Source of the DNA: Cytophagales bacterium
Lineage (GTDB): Bacteria > Bacteroidota > Bacteroidia > Cytophagales > Cyclobacteriaceae
Length of the DNA stretch: 64,000 bases
Assembly (NCBI GenBank): GCA_022360015.1
Contig: JAKSDQ010000089.1
Location: 1 to 64,000 of the forward strand
Reading direction: 5' to 3'
The translations under genes and the position numbers were made by a program. The notes under the pieces were generated by a model. That model searched no databases. It was given only the letters and a program-made list of their open reading frames with translations, and had not been told where the DNA came from. This document shows, piece by piece, positions 44,912 to 53,497 of the stretch (position 1 is the first letter of the stretch; each line of letters begins with the position of its first letter).

Positions 44912-45407
44912 GTTGGTGGGTGCGCTGGCATTGGACTTGAAAAATTATATTGTTAATGATAAGTCAATTGTTTATTGGTTTTGTTGGAAAATTTACTGTG
45001 GTATGCCTTGTGTAACTTTTGTGGCCATTAGATTGGTTTTGAATGCGTTTCCTTTTGAACGCAACCTTACATGAATCCAAGGTGTGATAGGAAGTGACAG
45101 CTTGATCGATCCGTTTTACAAAAATTCTGCTGAATCTGTACCTGTTCATTTCGTACCTGTAGTAAGGGGGCCTGCAAATCCCAGTCTTTTTGTTAATAAA
45201 GTAGCTGGGGCCTTAGGAATTTTAATACCGTGCTTTAATGGGTTACAATCTGACTCCAACCGGTAAAGCATTCCTCCCCCCGCGGAAATAACAACAGCGT
45301 GTTCCCACCCTATTCATCCAAGCTTTCCGTAATTTGCCAATCGCAAGCCAATCACCGCTTTTATTTATTCCTCTTCCGAAATAAGGACATTCCGCGGCTT
45401 AAAATAG
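44912..45407. other. Intergenic region with the second half of the locus duplication
   Basis: No gene is supported. 45250-45357 is the counterpart of 38877-38983 (same orientation, few differences). Short open frames in 45084-45266 read as protein-like text on the plus strand but match nothing I know and overlap other frames. Confidence 0.5.
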
Positions 45408-45601
45408 AAGAGGCTGTCTCAAAAGTGAGATGGCCTTTTTTAACGCCAAATATCCTTTTGTCGGATACAGTTTGAATGGGTATTTATCTCAAGATATGAG
45501 TAAAACACCCCTTGTTTTCTATCGATTCTCAGTGAGATTTTAACCAAGTAAAATAATATTTAGCAAAAAAATCAGAGGCTACCCTTTTGAGACAGCCTCT
45601 T
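45408..45601. repeat. 194-bp inverted-repeat element (MITE-like)
   Basis: Perfect 18-bp terminal inverted repeats: AAGAGGCTGTCTCAAAAG at 45408-45425 and its complement at 45584-45601. The core has no coding capacity. The tips match those of the 98-bp element at 13089-13186, and both resemble tips of known insertion sequences. I cannot define a target-site duplication with certainty. It lies at the 3' side of the DUF4374-type gene and could act as its terminator. Confidence 0.7.
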
Positions 45602-45646
45602 TTCTTTTGGATAAAGCGTGCTCTTTTACCGAAAGTGGCAGTTACA

Positions 45647-46924
45647 CTACCAAAGTTTATAAAACTGTTGCAGCTCCCCTCCGGTCATTTTTGATATTTC
45701 CGTATAGCTGTCAATTGCGTCTTGCCGCAAGATAAAGTTGTAACCCTCTACGGCATTGTCTGCCCATAGATATGGAGTGCCGTCGATAATCGTTCTCAAA
45801 CCAAATCCTGTATAGTCGTCTGAAAGGTAAGGAAAAGGAGTGGTTTCCAAGGTGGTTAAATTAAGCACTACTGCGGTATCTCCACCTACCAGGTTCCTGT
45901 CGGCAAAGTTATCGGGAAATTCATAGCTAGGTGCTTTGAAGGTGACCACAGCCTGGTTGTTAAAAACGAAGGGTATCCCCCCTCCTGAAAAGGCCTTGGT
46001 ATTCAGCACTTCGGAAAAGTCAATGAAAAAATTCGGATCATGGGTACCGTCGCTATTTACTTTTAGCAAGCCTACCAGCGCATTGAGGCCGGATGGTTCA
46101 TGATCTCCATAATGTGCGGCAAAAGCGGCTTCCCAGGCGCTCTTTTGATATAAATTGCCGTTTTCATCTTCCTCCAATGTCGAGCTGGCAGATGCCATAC
46201 GAGTATCCTGATGGTAGGTTATCGTTTTGGCAGCCGGATCAAAAACCGCCGTAGTCGCTTTATTAGGGATAGTAAATTCCTGTCTGTCACTATAACCTAC
46301 CGACATGATGATCTTGCCGCTCCGCACCCATTTTTCCCATACATCATAATTCGCAGTGGGCGGAGAGGTGGGTACGCCTTCATAGATCAGGGGTTCTACA
46401 TCTATTGTTTCGGTAATTTCCATGATAGTGGGATTGAACTCCACTACCTTTCCTTCCGGCAAGTCAAAAAAGTAAGCCTGCTCATCCGAGAAAAATGCCG
46501 GAGGGCCCAGGTCGCCACTGATACCCAAACCCGCAAGGCTCATGACCTCCGCTTCGGAAACGTTCAGATTTGTTCGGTCTACATTCCATTTGGTGAGGTT
46601 GGAGGCATTGCCGTCCCAGGTATAAGGGTTTTCCCCAAAAGCATACACCCTGAACCCCGGACCCAGTTCCACCATAGTGGATAAATCCGGTTCATTTGGA
46701 ATTTCTTCGTAGACAGCCATGTAATAGATACGTCCATCGGCGCCTTCGGTACGCAAGCTAAGCAATGTAGCCGTTTCCACTTCCTCAAGATTTTGTTCCG
46801 GCTGATCATCATCATTACAGGCGAAAAACGTGAATGTTAACGCTATGGTCAAAAGGGTTAAGCGACTCGAAAAGAGCAGCTTTTCGATATTGTTTTTGTT
46901 CATGGTCATTTTGTTTTTATACAT
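45647..46924 (-). CDS. DUF4374-like lipoprotein of a TonB-receptor uptake unit
   Basis: 425 residues with a lipoprotein signal (LTIALTFTFFAC, Cys36) and an Asp-rich spacer behind it. The mature part has propeller-like blades: 'GFRVYAFGENPYTWDGNASN', 'EFNPTIMEITETIDVEP', 'SGKIIMSVGYSDRQEF', 'LYLWADNAVEGYNFILRQ'-type segments, as in DUF4374 proteins. These are often encoded beside siderophore- or heme-type TonB receptors and are thought to bind ligand or iron at the cell surface. It is the last gene of the sigma/anti-sigma/receptor unit, 10 bp behind the receptor gene. Confidence 0.7.
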   Translation of the reverse strand: MYKNKMTMNKNNIEKLLFSSRLTLLTIALTFTFFACNDDDQPEQNLEEVETATLLSLRTEGADGRIYYMAVYEEIPNEPDLSTMVELGPGFRVYAFGENPYTWDGNASNLTKWNVDRTNLNVSEAEVMSLAGLGISGDLGPPAFFSDEQAYFFDLPEGKVVEFNPTIMEITETIDVEPLIYEGVPTSPPTANYDVWEKWVRSGKIIMSVGYSDRQEFTIPNKATTAVFDPAAKTITYHQDTRMASASSTLEEDENGNLYQKSAWEAAFAAHYGDHEPSGLNALVGLLKVNSDGTHDPNFFIDFSEVLNTKAFSGGGIPFVFNNQAVVTFKAPSYEFPDNFADRNLVGGDTAVVLNLTTLETTPFPYLSDDYTGFGLRTIIDGTPYLWADNAVEGYNFILRQDAIDSYTEISKMTGGELQQFYKLW

Positions 46925-46934
46925 GGTTAATTAA

Positions 46935-49301
46935 TTAGAATTGTGTGCTTAGTTTTACAAAAAAGGCCCTTCCCGGCCGTTGGACGCCAAAGAAGTCGAA
47001 GACCCTGGCATCGGTTAAATTTTGCATTTCTACCGTGAGCGCCCACTTCAATTTGTGCAGGGGTAATTGATAGGTAATACCTACGTTTTGCAAAAACTGG
47101 CTGGTTATCAAGGCTTTGAAGTCCCGGATTCCGGCACTTTCCCAGGAAAGAAAATACTCATGGACATACCGCATGTTCCAGAATAGGTTCAGGCGATCAT
47201 TGGGGAGTAACAACGTGTTTTTAAAATTGTAATTGAGGCCGCCATTAACAAAGAAGTAAGGCCGGTTAGGTATACGGTCGCCATAAAAATTAGAGAATTG
47301 CCCATCCCGGGAACTGTTATAAAAGTTTTGATAGGTAGTATTGACATTAATGGCCACTCGCTCTCCCGGTAATTTCACATTGGTGGCTGTTTCCAACCCC
47401 AAGGATACTGATTCGAAAACATTTAAATGGATCAAATAAAAGACTTCCTCATCCCCGGTGGACAGGGGAATGATCAGGTCGTCTATCTGTCGAAAAAAGA
47501 AGGTATTTTGGAGCTGCCAATGCGTTTTGGCTTTTTCACTGCTTTTTAAATCCAGCTCGAGGTTGAGGTTATGGCTTCGTTCTGCTTCCAGCTCCGGGTT
47601 TCGTATCACCATTAGACCATCCCCAAATATTTCATCTGGCCGGGGCTGGCGAGTAGTCCATTCATAGGAGAGTTTGGCGATTAACCGCTTGGAAACCCGG
47701 TAACGCAGCCCATTGCCTAAACCATGATAATTCAACGTTTTTTTTGTGGTGACAGGGCCAAAACCTGCCAGTTGGGTTGTGATATCTGTAAATTGATGGT
47801 AATTTTTGACGAAAAAGATGTTTTCCAGTTTTCCTTCAAGGGCATTGAGCTGGTATTCGACCCCGTTGACCCAGGAAAAAAGTCTCCCATCTGCGGCATG
47901 GGGGTCGTACCGCCCGGCGAACAATTCATCGCCGGTTCTCAGGGATAATGTTGGAGCAGATGAAAAACGGATTTTGTGGTGCTTGTTGAGGTGGTAACCG
48001 ATATCGAGCCTGGAATAATAATTGTCATCCCAGGTGTATTGTAAATCCGGACCCTCTCCTGCTTCTCCCGGTCTCAGGTTTACATTGATACATTCTCCAA
48101 ACCAATTGTATACACAATGCGCCGTGTCCTCAAAGATCCTTTCGGTATAGTTATAACCGGCCACAAGACTCACACTGGTTTTAGCACCCACCTCTTTTCG
48201 GTATGTCAGGTTGGCGCCAGCCGATACCTGGTAGTTCATGACATCTCCAAAGGGATTGCCCGACATGAAATTGTTGTGCTGAATTTCTTTGTCATAATCG
48301 GCATAGTAACCTCCAATACTCAATTCTTCGGCCCAGGATTTGTCTTTCAATCCGGTTGTAAAATTCAACCCCAGCGCACTATAGGTATCATGAAATCTTG
48401 GAACAGTGATTTCTGATAGCCGGCCTCTTTCGTCCGGTACTTCTACATCTACCTCATAATTGTTTTCAGCATAGTCATAAAAACCACCAACACTCACAAA
48501 AAGACCAGTAGAATCGTCCAAATACGTGGTGTTCAATGTCATACGGTGTGTGCCGAAAGAGCCCACCTGATAAGAGGCCGAACCGCTTACGCCCTCATAT
48601 ACATCTGGAGAAACAATATTGACCGCACCTCCCAGGGCATCGGAGCCAAATCGAATGGGCACGACCCCTTTGTATATTTCTATATGATCGACGAGGTTGA
48701 CAGGCACATTAGCAATGCCAAAAGCGTAGGGGCTGAAGTCCAGGGGCATCCCATCCAGAAAAAAACGGATCTGATCGTCGGTGAGACCATTCAATGAAAA
48801 CCGGGTATCCGAGCCAAGCCCCCCGTTACGCCGAACGTTAACACCCTGAGTATGGGCCATGATCTCGCCTAGGTCTATTGTTTGCAGTTTTAGCTCCCTG
48901 GTTTCGATAACGTCAACCGCTTGAGCGGATCGTTCCAGTCGTTGTTTTTGCGATTCGATGGAGAAAATGACTTCATCCAGTATTTCGGCATTTTTCTTCA
49001 ATGAAAAATTTAGAGTAATGATTTTTTCTCCATGTACACTAATGATTTTACTTTGCGTCTCAAAACCCAAAGAACGTGCGATTATTTTGTGTGTGCCTCG
49101 CGGTATATTCCTGAGTTCATAGTAACCGTCAGTATTACTTGTTGTACCCTTCGACAGACTATCTATCAGAATATGGCAAAAGGGAAGTGGTTTTCCGGCA
49201 TGGTCCCGAACCATACCACTGACGGTGCAGGTGCTCCTGTCCTGAGCCAACGCTCCTGCAAAATGGATTATCAACATAAAACCGGTGATAGGGAATTTCA
49301 T
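46935..49301 (-). CDS. TonB-dependent outer-membrane receptor (iron/cofactor type)
   Basis: 788 residues from the ATG at 49301, which starts a signal peptide (MKFPITGFMLIIHFAGALA); an ATG at 49349 adds a non-signal leader. A CarboxypepD-type domain ('VRDHAGKPLPFCHILIDSLS') precedes the plug ('SLNGLTDDQIRFFLDGMPLD', 'VDHIEIYKGVVPIRFGSDAL', 'GGAVNIVSP') and a complete 22-strand-type barrel ending VKLSTQF. It has no SusD partner, so it belongs to the non-Sus class that takes up metal complexes, cofactors or similar. The sigma/anti-sigma genes upstream and the DUF4374 lipoprotein downstream support iron or heme uptake. No STN signalling domain is present. Confidence 0.9.
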   Translation of the reverse strand: MKFPITGFMLIIHFAGALAQDRSTCTVSGMVRDHAGKPLPFCHILIDSLSKGTTSNTDGYYELRNIPRGTHKIIARSLGFETQSKIISVHGEKIITLNFSLKKNAEILDEVIFSIESQKQRLERSAQAVDVIETRELKLQTIDLGEIMAHTQGVNVRRNGGLGSDTRFSLNGLTDDQIRFFLDGMPLDFSPYAFGIANVPVNLVDHIEIYKGVVPIRFGSDALGGAVNIVSPDVYEGVSGSASYQVGSFGTHRMTLNTTYLDDSTGLFVSVGGFYDYAENNYEVDVEVPDERGRLSEITVPRFHDTYSALGLNFTTGLKDKSWAEELSIGGYYADYDKEIQHNNFMSGNPFGDVMNYQVSAGANLTYRKEVGAKTSVSLVAGYNYTERIFEDTAHCVYNWFGECINVNLRPGEAGEGPDLQYTWDDNYYSRLDIGYHLNKHHKIRFSSAPTLSLRTGDELFAGRYDPHAADGRLFSWVNGVEYQLNALEGKLENIFFVKNYHQFTDITTQLAGFGPVTTKKTLNYHGLGNGLRYRVSKRLIAKLSYEWTTRQPRPDEIFGDGLMVIRNPELEAERSHNLNLELDLKSSEKAKTHWQLQNTFFFRQIDDLIIPLSTGDEEVFYLIHLNVFESVSLGLETATNVKLPGERVAINVNTTYQNFYNSSRDGQFSNFYGDRIPNRPYFFVNGGLNYNFKNTLLLPNDRLNLFWNMRYVHEYFLSWESAGIRDFKALITSQFLQNVGITYQLPLHKLKWALTVEMQNLTDARVFDFFGVQRPGRAFFVKLSTQF

Positions 49302-49393
49302 GTGTTTTTTACGCACTTTGTCCGTTAGATGCCCTCGGGCAAAATACAAATGGTTAGGATAACCGGGGCTACAAGACTGGGTTAATGTTAATG

Positions 49394-50011
49394 CTAAGCA
49401 GCTACCAAATGAATCGTAAAATATCCCTTGAGATAGCGTGAGTAATCGCCGTCAATGGATACATCTTCATCTTTGGACAGATAGGGTTTTTCATTCGTGC
49501 CTTCGAGATAATACAATTGACGAGGCTCCAGAAGAAACACCTTTGATGCATTTTTACCGTAGCAGATCACGGTCTTGGTAATGGAAGAGGAATTAAAAAG
49601 TTCCAAAGTGCCATTGAAACTTATTTCAAAGATATCTTTATCTACTTTAACCATATTTCCTGGGCCACTGGTGATGTACACCTGTCCTTTAGATGTATCT
49701 TTTGCAGCTTGTTCAGACTGCTGATTTTTAATGTCCGGTAGTGAGATACCGATAAGCATCCCGATGAGAAGACAAGCTACGGCAGCATACCGAGCCATGT
49801 ATTTGTACAAACCGACTACTTTTGTTCCGGGGCGGCCCATTCTTTCAGAAAGGGACTTCCAAGTATCTTCTTCCAGTTTTTTCAAAGTGGATTCCGAAAG
49901 CTCACTATTTTCATTATTCGAGTTCAAAAGCCATCGAAGAATAGCCTCTTTTTCCTTTGCAGTACAACTGTCCAGGTGATATTTTTCTATAAGTTCCGGC
50001 GTAATTTTCAT
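49394..50011 (-). CDS. FecR-like anti-sigma factor
   Basis: 205 residues. The N-terminal cytoplasmic part ('ELIEKYHLDSCTAKEKEAIL' then RWLLNSN) is the sigma-binding type found in Bacteroidota FecR proteins. One membrane span lies near 71-90 (YAAVACLLIGMLIGISL), and a periplasmic domain follows with 'GQVYITSGPGNMVKVDKDIF' in place of the usual FecR core. It is shorter than typical FecR (about 300-400 residues), lacking the C-terminal STN-interaction region. It is encoded directly after the sigma gene and before the receptor, so it probably controls that sigma factor. Confidence 0.7.
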   Translation of the reverse strand: MKITPELIEKYHLDSCTAKEKEAILRWLLNSNNENSELSESTLKKLEEDTWKSLSERMGRPGTKVVGLYKYMARYAAVACLLIGMLIGISLPDIKNQQSEQAAKDTSKGQVYITSGPGNMVKVDKDIFEISFNGTLELFNSSSITKTVICYGKNASKVFLLEPRQLYYLEGTNEKPYLSKDEDVSIDGDYSRYLKGYFTIHLVAA

Positions 50012-50111
50012 CTTAATAAGGAAATATTGTTGGTGTCTCTACTTATAAGTAGTATAAAAAGACAATTACCCTTAGTACAGATAAAAAAAATTTAAGTAAT
50101 GCCAGGTGGGC

Positions 50112-50639
50112 CTAATGCCGGTAATCAGCGAGGTTTACCCTCAGAAATTTCAAGGCTTTGGAAAGATGTGCCTCCACAGTTTTTTCCGCCAGGGAGAGGA
50201 TGGAGGCAATTTCCCTGTTTGACATGCCTTTTTCCCGACTCAAACGGTACACTTGGCGGCATTGCCTGGGTAGCCTGTCCACCAAAGTATTGATCTTCTC
50301 TGAAAGCTCGTTAAACCTAACCTGTTCCTCGGTACAATGTTTGGAACCGTTGTAACCTGATAATGCGGATTCCAAGTTTTTTTCACGGTTCAACTTCGTG
50401 CGAATATAGTCAAAGGCAGCCAGTTTTACAGCACGTACTAAATAGTGTTCCACTGGGCCTTCTAAATGCAAGTTATGCCTTGATTCCCAAAGGGAGCAAA
50501 ACACATTATGGACAATGTTTTGTACCACAGTTTCGTCCTTTACCTGGTTAAAAGCGATACGGCAAAGTTTCTTTATGTACTTTCTGTATATCCTTTCAAA
50601 GCCTTCGTGGGTCACCAGGCTTTTATTCTCATCGAGCAT
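50112..50639 (-). CDS. ECF RNA polymerase sigma factor
   Basis: 175 residues from the ATG at 50639; an alternative at 50663 adds eight. Region 2 includes 'VVQNIVHNVFCSLWESRHNL' and 'EHYLVRAVKLAAFDYIRTKL'. Region 4 includes 'LPRQCRQVYRLSREKGMSNR' and 'EIASILSLAEKTVEAHLSKA', a clear helix-turn-helix. It is the Bacteroidota FecI-like type that pairs with FecR anti-sigma factors, and the genes for the anti-sigma and receptor follow. It should drive the receptor unit when the anti-sigma factor releases it. Confidence 0.92.
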   Translation of the reverse strand: MLDENKSLVTHEGFERIYRKYIKKLCRIAFNQVKDETVVQNIVHNVFCSLWESRHNLHLEGPVEHYLVRAVKLAAFDYIRTKLNREKNLESALSGYNGSKHCTEEQVRFNELSEKINTLVDRLPRQCRQVYRLSREKGMSNREIASILSLAEKTVEAHLSKALKFLRVNLADYRH

Positions 50640-50663
50640 CTTATGTGATTTCCTGCTAAACAC

Positions 50664-50896
50664 CGGAGCTTATTAAAAATGTTGAATAATTGTTTAGAAT
50701 GATTACAAACAATGTAAAAGTAGGTCGCAGCGAGTTTTCATTCAATCGCTATGCTTGGTTAAATTTGGATAGCTACCAGTAGTGACGCTTTGCCAATCCA
50801 TATAATTAAGCCTGCGGTTAAGAGTGAGCGTCCCCTACACTACCAACCTTTCTCAAAACCTGAAAATGCTACTCAATACGCAATAAGAGCTTACTA
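50664..50896. other. Intergenic region upstream of the ECF sigma gene
   Basis: No gene or clear promoter motif found. It separates the minus-strand sigma operon from a run of plus-strand gene remnants beginning at 50897. Confidence 0.3.
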
Positions 50897-50968
50897 ATGG
50901 ATCACACATCTCCATGGCAGATAAAGAAAAACGAATTTTCAGTAACCATACCTTTGCCAGAACCATGA
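50897..50968 (+). pseudogene. C-terminal end of a sensor histidine kinase
   Basis: The frame ends KKNEFSVTIPLPEP before TGA (50966-50968). The F-x-V-x-(I/L)-P-L ending is the last strand of histidine-kinase ATPase domains. Its stop overlaps an ATG in the ATGA pattern that opens a response-regulator start. No ATP-binding motifs precede it. Confidence 0.5.
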
Positions 50969-51006
50969 AAATTCTATTCATAGAAGATCAAAAACATACG
51001 GACTAA
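50965..51006 (+). pseudogene. N-terminal start of an OmpR-type response regulator
   Basis: MKILFIEDQKHTD then stop. The opening MKIL(F/L)IED(E/D) is the first strand and acidic pocket of receiver domains. It overlaps the kinase stop (ATGA), as in a two-component operon. Beyond 13 codons the DNA switches to the CarboxypepD-tail remnant, so the rest is deleted. Confidence 0.55.
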
Positions 51007-51139
51007 CACCGTGGTAGCCGGTACCACTTCTTGAACCGTACCCGATTTAGATGGCTCTTTCAAGGTGAAGGCGGATGAATACAAAGACCTTTATGTAAGT
51101 TTCTTGGGGTATGAAAGTGTGAGATCAGAAGGGAGATAA
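51002..51139 (+). pseudogene. Remnant of the CarboxypepD-like tail of an M56-TonB-type gene
   Basis: The frame reads TNTVVAGTTS, stop (TGA), TVPDLDGSFKVKADEYKDLY, then VSFLGYESVRSEGR and TAA. It parallels the last 45 residues of the intact M56-TonB protein (ending at 35418), including GTTAGTVSDLDGTF and GYESVKLEGK, with one internal stop. Its 26-bp downstream flank (51158-51183) is identical to that after the remnant at 41282-41412. Confidence 0.8.
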
Positions 51140-51247
51140 CCTTGTCTTCTGCCCACCCCCTTTTCAATTATCAAATTATTTTGAACTAATCTAAATTCAA
51201 ATAGCTGACTTGCAGCTATTTAAATTGATTCTAATCCTTTCAAAACG

Positions 51248-51255
51248 TAATTTTG
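51248..51255 (+). promoter_or_regulatory. Candidate -7 promoter element for the Cys-rich gene
   Basis: TAATTTTG matches the Bacteroidota TAnnTTTG consensus, with TTG at 51225-51227 about 20 bp upstream as -33. Start would fall near 51262, leaving a leader of about 17 nt before the ATG at 51279. Confidence 0.5.
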
Positions 51256-51278
51256 CATAGAACTTAAAAATTACTGAT

Positions 51279-51527
51279 ATGGCAATTATAAGATTAGCAA
51301 ACAGTTGCAATAATTGTGAAAACATCTTAGAGACAGGTAGATGCACAGTGCATGGGGTAAAAGTCAGCCACAGCTATACGTGCGATGCCTTTGACATGAA
51401 AGCTTCCCTACAGGATGATCGCAATTGTCTTACCTGTATCAGATACGAGACCGACAATTGCGCAAACCCACAAAAAGCGGCACCCGGAATGCTCTGTTCG
51501 CATTGGGCACCTAAAAATGTCGCGTGA
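51279..51527 (+). CDS. Small Cys-rich protein with two tandem CxxC modules
   Basis: 82 residues, no signal peptide. Eight cysteines form two similar sets: Cys10, 13, 22 and 35 (C-x2-C-x8-C-x12-C) and Cys50, 53, 61 and 73 (C-x2-C-x7-C-x11-C). Residues around them also correspond: a CNNC/CLTC knuckle and a GRC/DNC third ligand. This points to an internal duplication of a zinc- or iron-sulfur-binding module. A well-placed promoter lies directly upstream and the gene appears intact among remnants. No name can be given; a role in metal handling or redox sensing is possible but not shown. Confidence 0.65.
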   Translation: MAIIRLANSCNNCENILETGRCTVHGVKVSHSYTCDAFDMKASLQDDRNCLTCIRYETDNCANPQKAAPGMLCSHWAPKNVA

Positions 51528-51901
51528 GTTATTGGTGAGTTTAAAAAGAGATACAGGGTCAGCTTTTCCGGCTGACCTTACTGTTATTTTCCCGTTTACA
51601 AAGCAAATTCTAAGCTACTGATTTTCAATAATTACGGTAATAATTTTTTTGCTACTAGTCTAAAACTGTTAATGAATTTTTCATATCTTCCTTGAATCAG
51701 CTATTACTATCATCCTTGATTTACCCATGGCAAATCAATAAATAAAATGCGTTGTTTCACCAGTTTTGCTAGCTAAATAGGATGTGCAATAACCGGTAAT
51801 TTTTTCAGAAACAGTCCAATAGTCTTGAAATTCTCAATTAAAGCTGATTAATTACTTTTAACAGGAGCTAATCAAATGATTAAAATGAAAAAGATAATAA
51901 A
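51528..51901. other. Intergenic region, no feature recognised
   Basis: AT-rich and without a coding frame I would support. No hairpin or promoter consensus was found at a useful position before the phosphoesterase gene. Confidence 0.3.
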
Positions 51902-52465
51902 ATGAGTAAAATATATTTTACTTCAGACCATCACTTTGGACATAAAAATATCATCGAATTTTCGCGTCGTCCTTTTAAAGATGTTGATGAAATGGACGAA
52001 ATTTTAATCCGGAAATGGAACGAAAAAGTTAAACCGGAAGATGAAGTTTATCATTTAGGAGATGTTGGCCTTTCTTCTTCAGGAAAATTGAGAAAAATTC
52101 TTGAAAGGCTAAATGGGAAAATTTATCTGATTAATGGTAATCACGAGAAATCTGCCCAGGCGTGTCATACAAGATTTGAATGGATAAAAGACTACTATGA
52201 ATTAGTCGTTAAAGATGATGAATTTGAACGTGGCGAACAGTTGATCGTATTGTTCCATTATGCAATGAGAGAATGGAATGCTTCTCATTGGGGAACATAT
52301 CATCTCTATGGACATGCTCACGGAACTTTACCTGACGACCCAAATTCTTTATCATTTGATATTGGTGTTGATTGTCATAATTTTTATCCATTATCATATG
52401 AAGAAGTGAAAGCTATTATGAAAACTAAGCGTTGGACACCTCCTTTTGCAAAGGGAAATAGATAA
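51902..52465 (+). CDS. Calcineurin-like metallophosphoesterase
   Basis: 187 residues with the complete metal-binding set: SDHHFGH (motif 1), LGDVG (motif 2), NGNHE (motif 3), FHYAMREW (motif 4) and GHAHG (motif 5). These coordinate two metal ions for phosphoester cleavage. The small size and the DHHFGHxNII opening match the YfcE-unrelated 'hydrolase' subgroup common in phage and bacterial genomes, with a cytosolic role and unknown substrate. It stands alone on the plus strand. Confidence 0.92.
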   Translation: MSKIYFTSDHHFGHKNIIEFSRRPFKDVDEMDEILIRKWNEKVKPEDEVYHLGDVGLSSSGKLRKILERLNGKIYLINGNHEKSAQACHTRFEWIKDYYELVVKDDEFERGEQLIVLFHYAMREWNASHWGTYHLYGHAHGTLPDDPNSLSFDIGVDCHNFYPLSYEEVKAIMKTKRWTPPFAKGNR

Positions 52466-52625
52466 AATGTGTTACAGTGCTGTCTAATAAGTATTATATT
52501 TCAGGATTTAGCCAAATTTTATTTGCCTTTGGCGATAGGCACAGTCCCGAGCTTTCGTTTTGATTATCCAAGCAGTTTTGTCACATACATAATTCAGTTG
52601 TCCCTCGGTATACATTTTTATTCCT

Positions 52626-52697
52626 TCAATCTTTTGTTGAAACCAGCAATTCCCTCACATCAATATCCGGAACCTTAGCGATTTTGTTTAAAACCGG
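52626..52697 (-). pseudogene. C-terminal fragment of a Cro/CI (XRE) regulator
   Basis: Reads PVLNKIAKVPDIDVRELLVS then TKD and TGA at 52628-52626. It matches the C-terminus of the Cro/CI remnant at 1854-2045 (RMAEILKVDIRELLVST). The helix-turn-helix is missing upstream. The surrounding 52466-52790 holds no intact gene. Confidence 0.6.
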
Positions 52698-52790
52698 CAA
52701 TAAGATCATGTCCAAAGGTGATAAATGTCATTGGCGGAACTATGCATTTTCATTAATTTAAATTTATTCTAAATAGATAAAATCAATAAA

Positions 52791-53276
52791 ATGAAAATCA
52801 ATAATTTACGTGACCTGCTTCTGGAGCAGTTGAGAGACCGCTATAGCGCTGCTAGCCAGCAAGCTTCGATGTATCCTAAATTGGCCGAGGCTGCAAGCCA
52901 TCCTGAGTTGAAAGACATTATTAGCAAAGACATTGATGCCAATAAAAATCATCAAAAAAAATTAGCCGAAGTGTTTGCACAACTTGGCGAAGAACCTGAT
53001 GGAGAGCAATGTGAGGGTACGCTGGGCCTAGTGAACGAGGCCAATGAATTGCTGCATTATACAGATACCTCCATGATCAAAGATATTGGGATAGCGGTAT
53101 CAATTCAGCATATCAACCATCATGATATTGCGGGTTATAAAAGTTGTGCAGTTTACGCCGAGGCTATTGAAGAAAAAACGTTAGCGGTGACTTTAGGTGA
53201 AATGCTGGAAGATGAGAAATCAACTGATGAATCCCTGAATACCTGGGTAGTACAAACCTTGAAAAGCAAACCCTAA
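52791..53276 (+). CDS. DUF892 ferritin-like protein (YciE/YciF family)
   Basis: 161 residues, mostly helical. The opening 'NLRDLLLEQLRDRYSAASQQ' and 'PELKDIISKDIDANKNHQKK' followed by 'LAEVFAQLGEEP' match the DUF892 four-helix pattern. The middle 'ISIQHINHHDIAGYKSCAVY'-type helix supplies His and Glu residues in positions used for a diiron site in the family (a YciE-like protein). Members are induced by stress and are often encoded near small stress genes; their function is not settled. It appears complete, with no partner gene adjacent. Confidence 0.85.
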   Translation: MKINNLRDLLLEQLRDRYSAASQQASMYPKLAEAASHPELKDIISKDIDANKNHQKKLAEVFAQLGEEPDGEQCEGTLGLVNEANELLHYTDTSMIKDIGIAVSIQHINHHDIAGYKSCAVYAEAIEEKTLAVTLGEMLEDEKSTDESLNTWVVQTLKSKP

Positions 53277-53497
53277 CTTGCCTTATAACGTAAAATCTTT
53301 CTATGGGCAACGTGCCGGTCAAGTGGTTAGCGCACGTTTGCCTATAGTGTCTTTTGGCGCCGGGATAACCTTCCCCCGATAACCAGGTCTGCACTTTCAG
53401 CAATGCGCTAATCTTATCCTACGCCCTTACCCTATCACTATCATTAGCGACTAAAATTAACTAGTTCTAGGCGTTGACACCATGTTGATTTGGTCAT

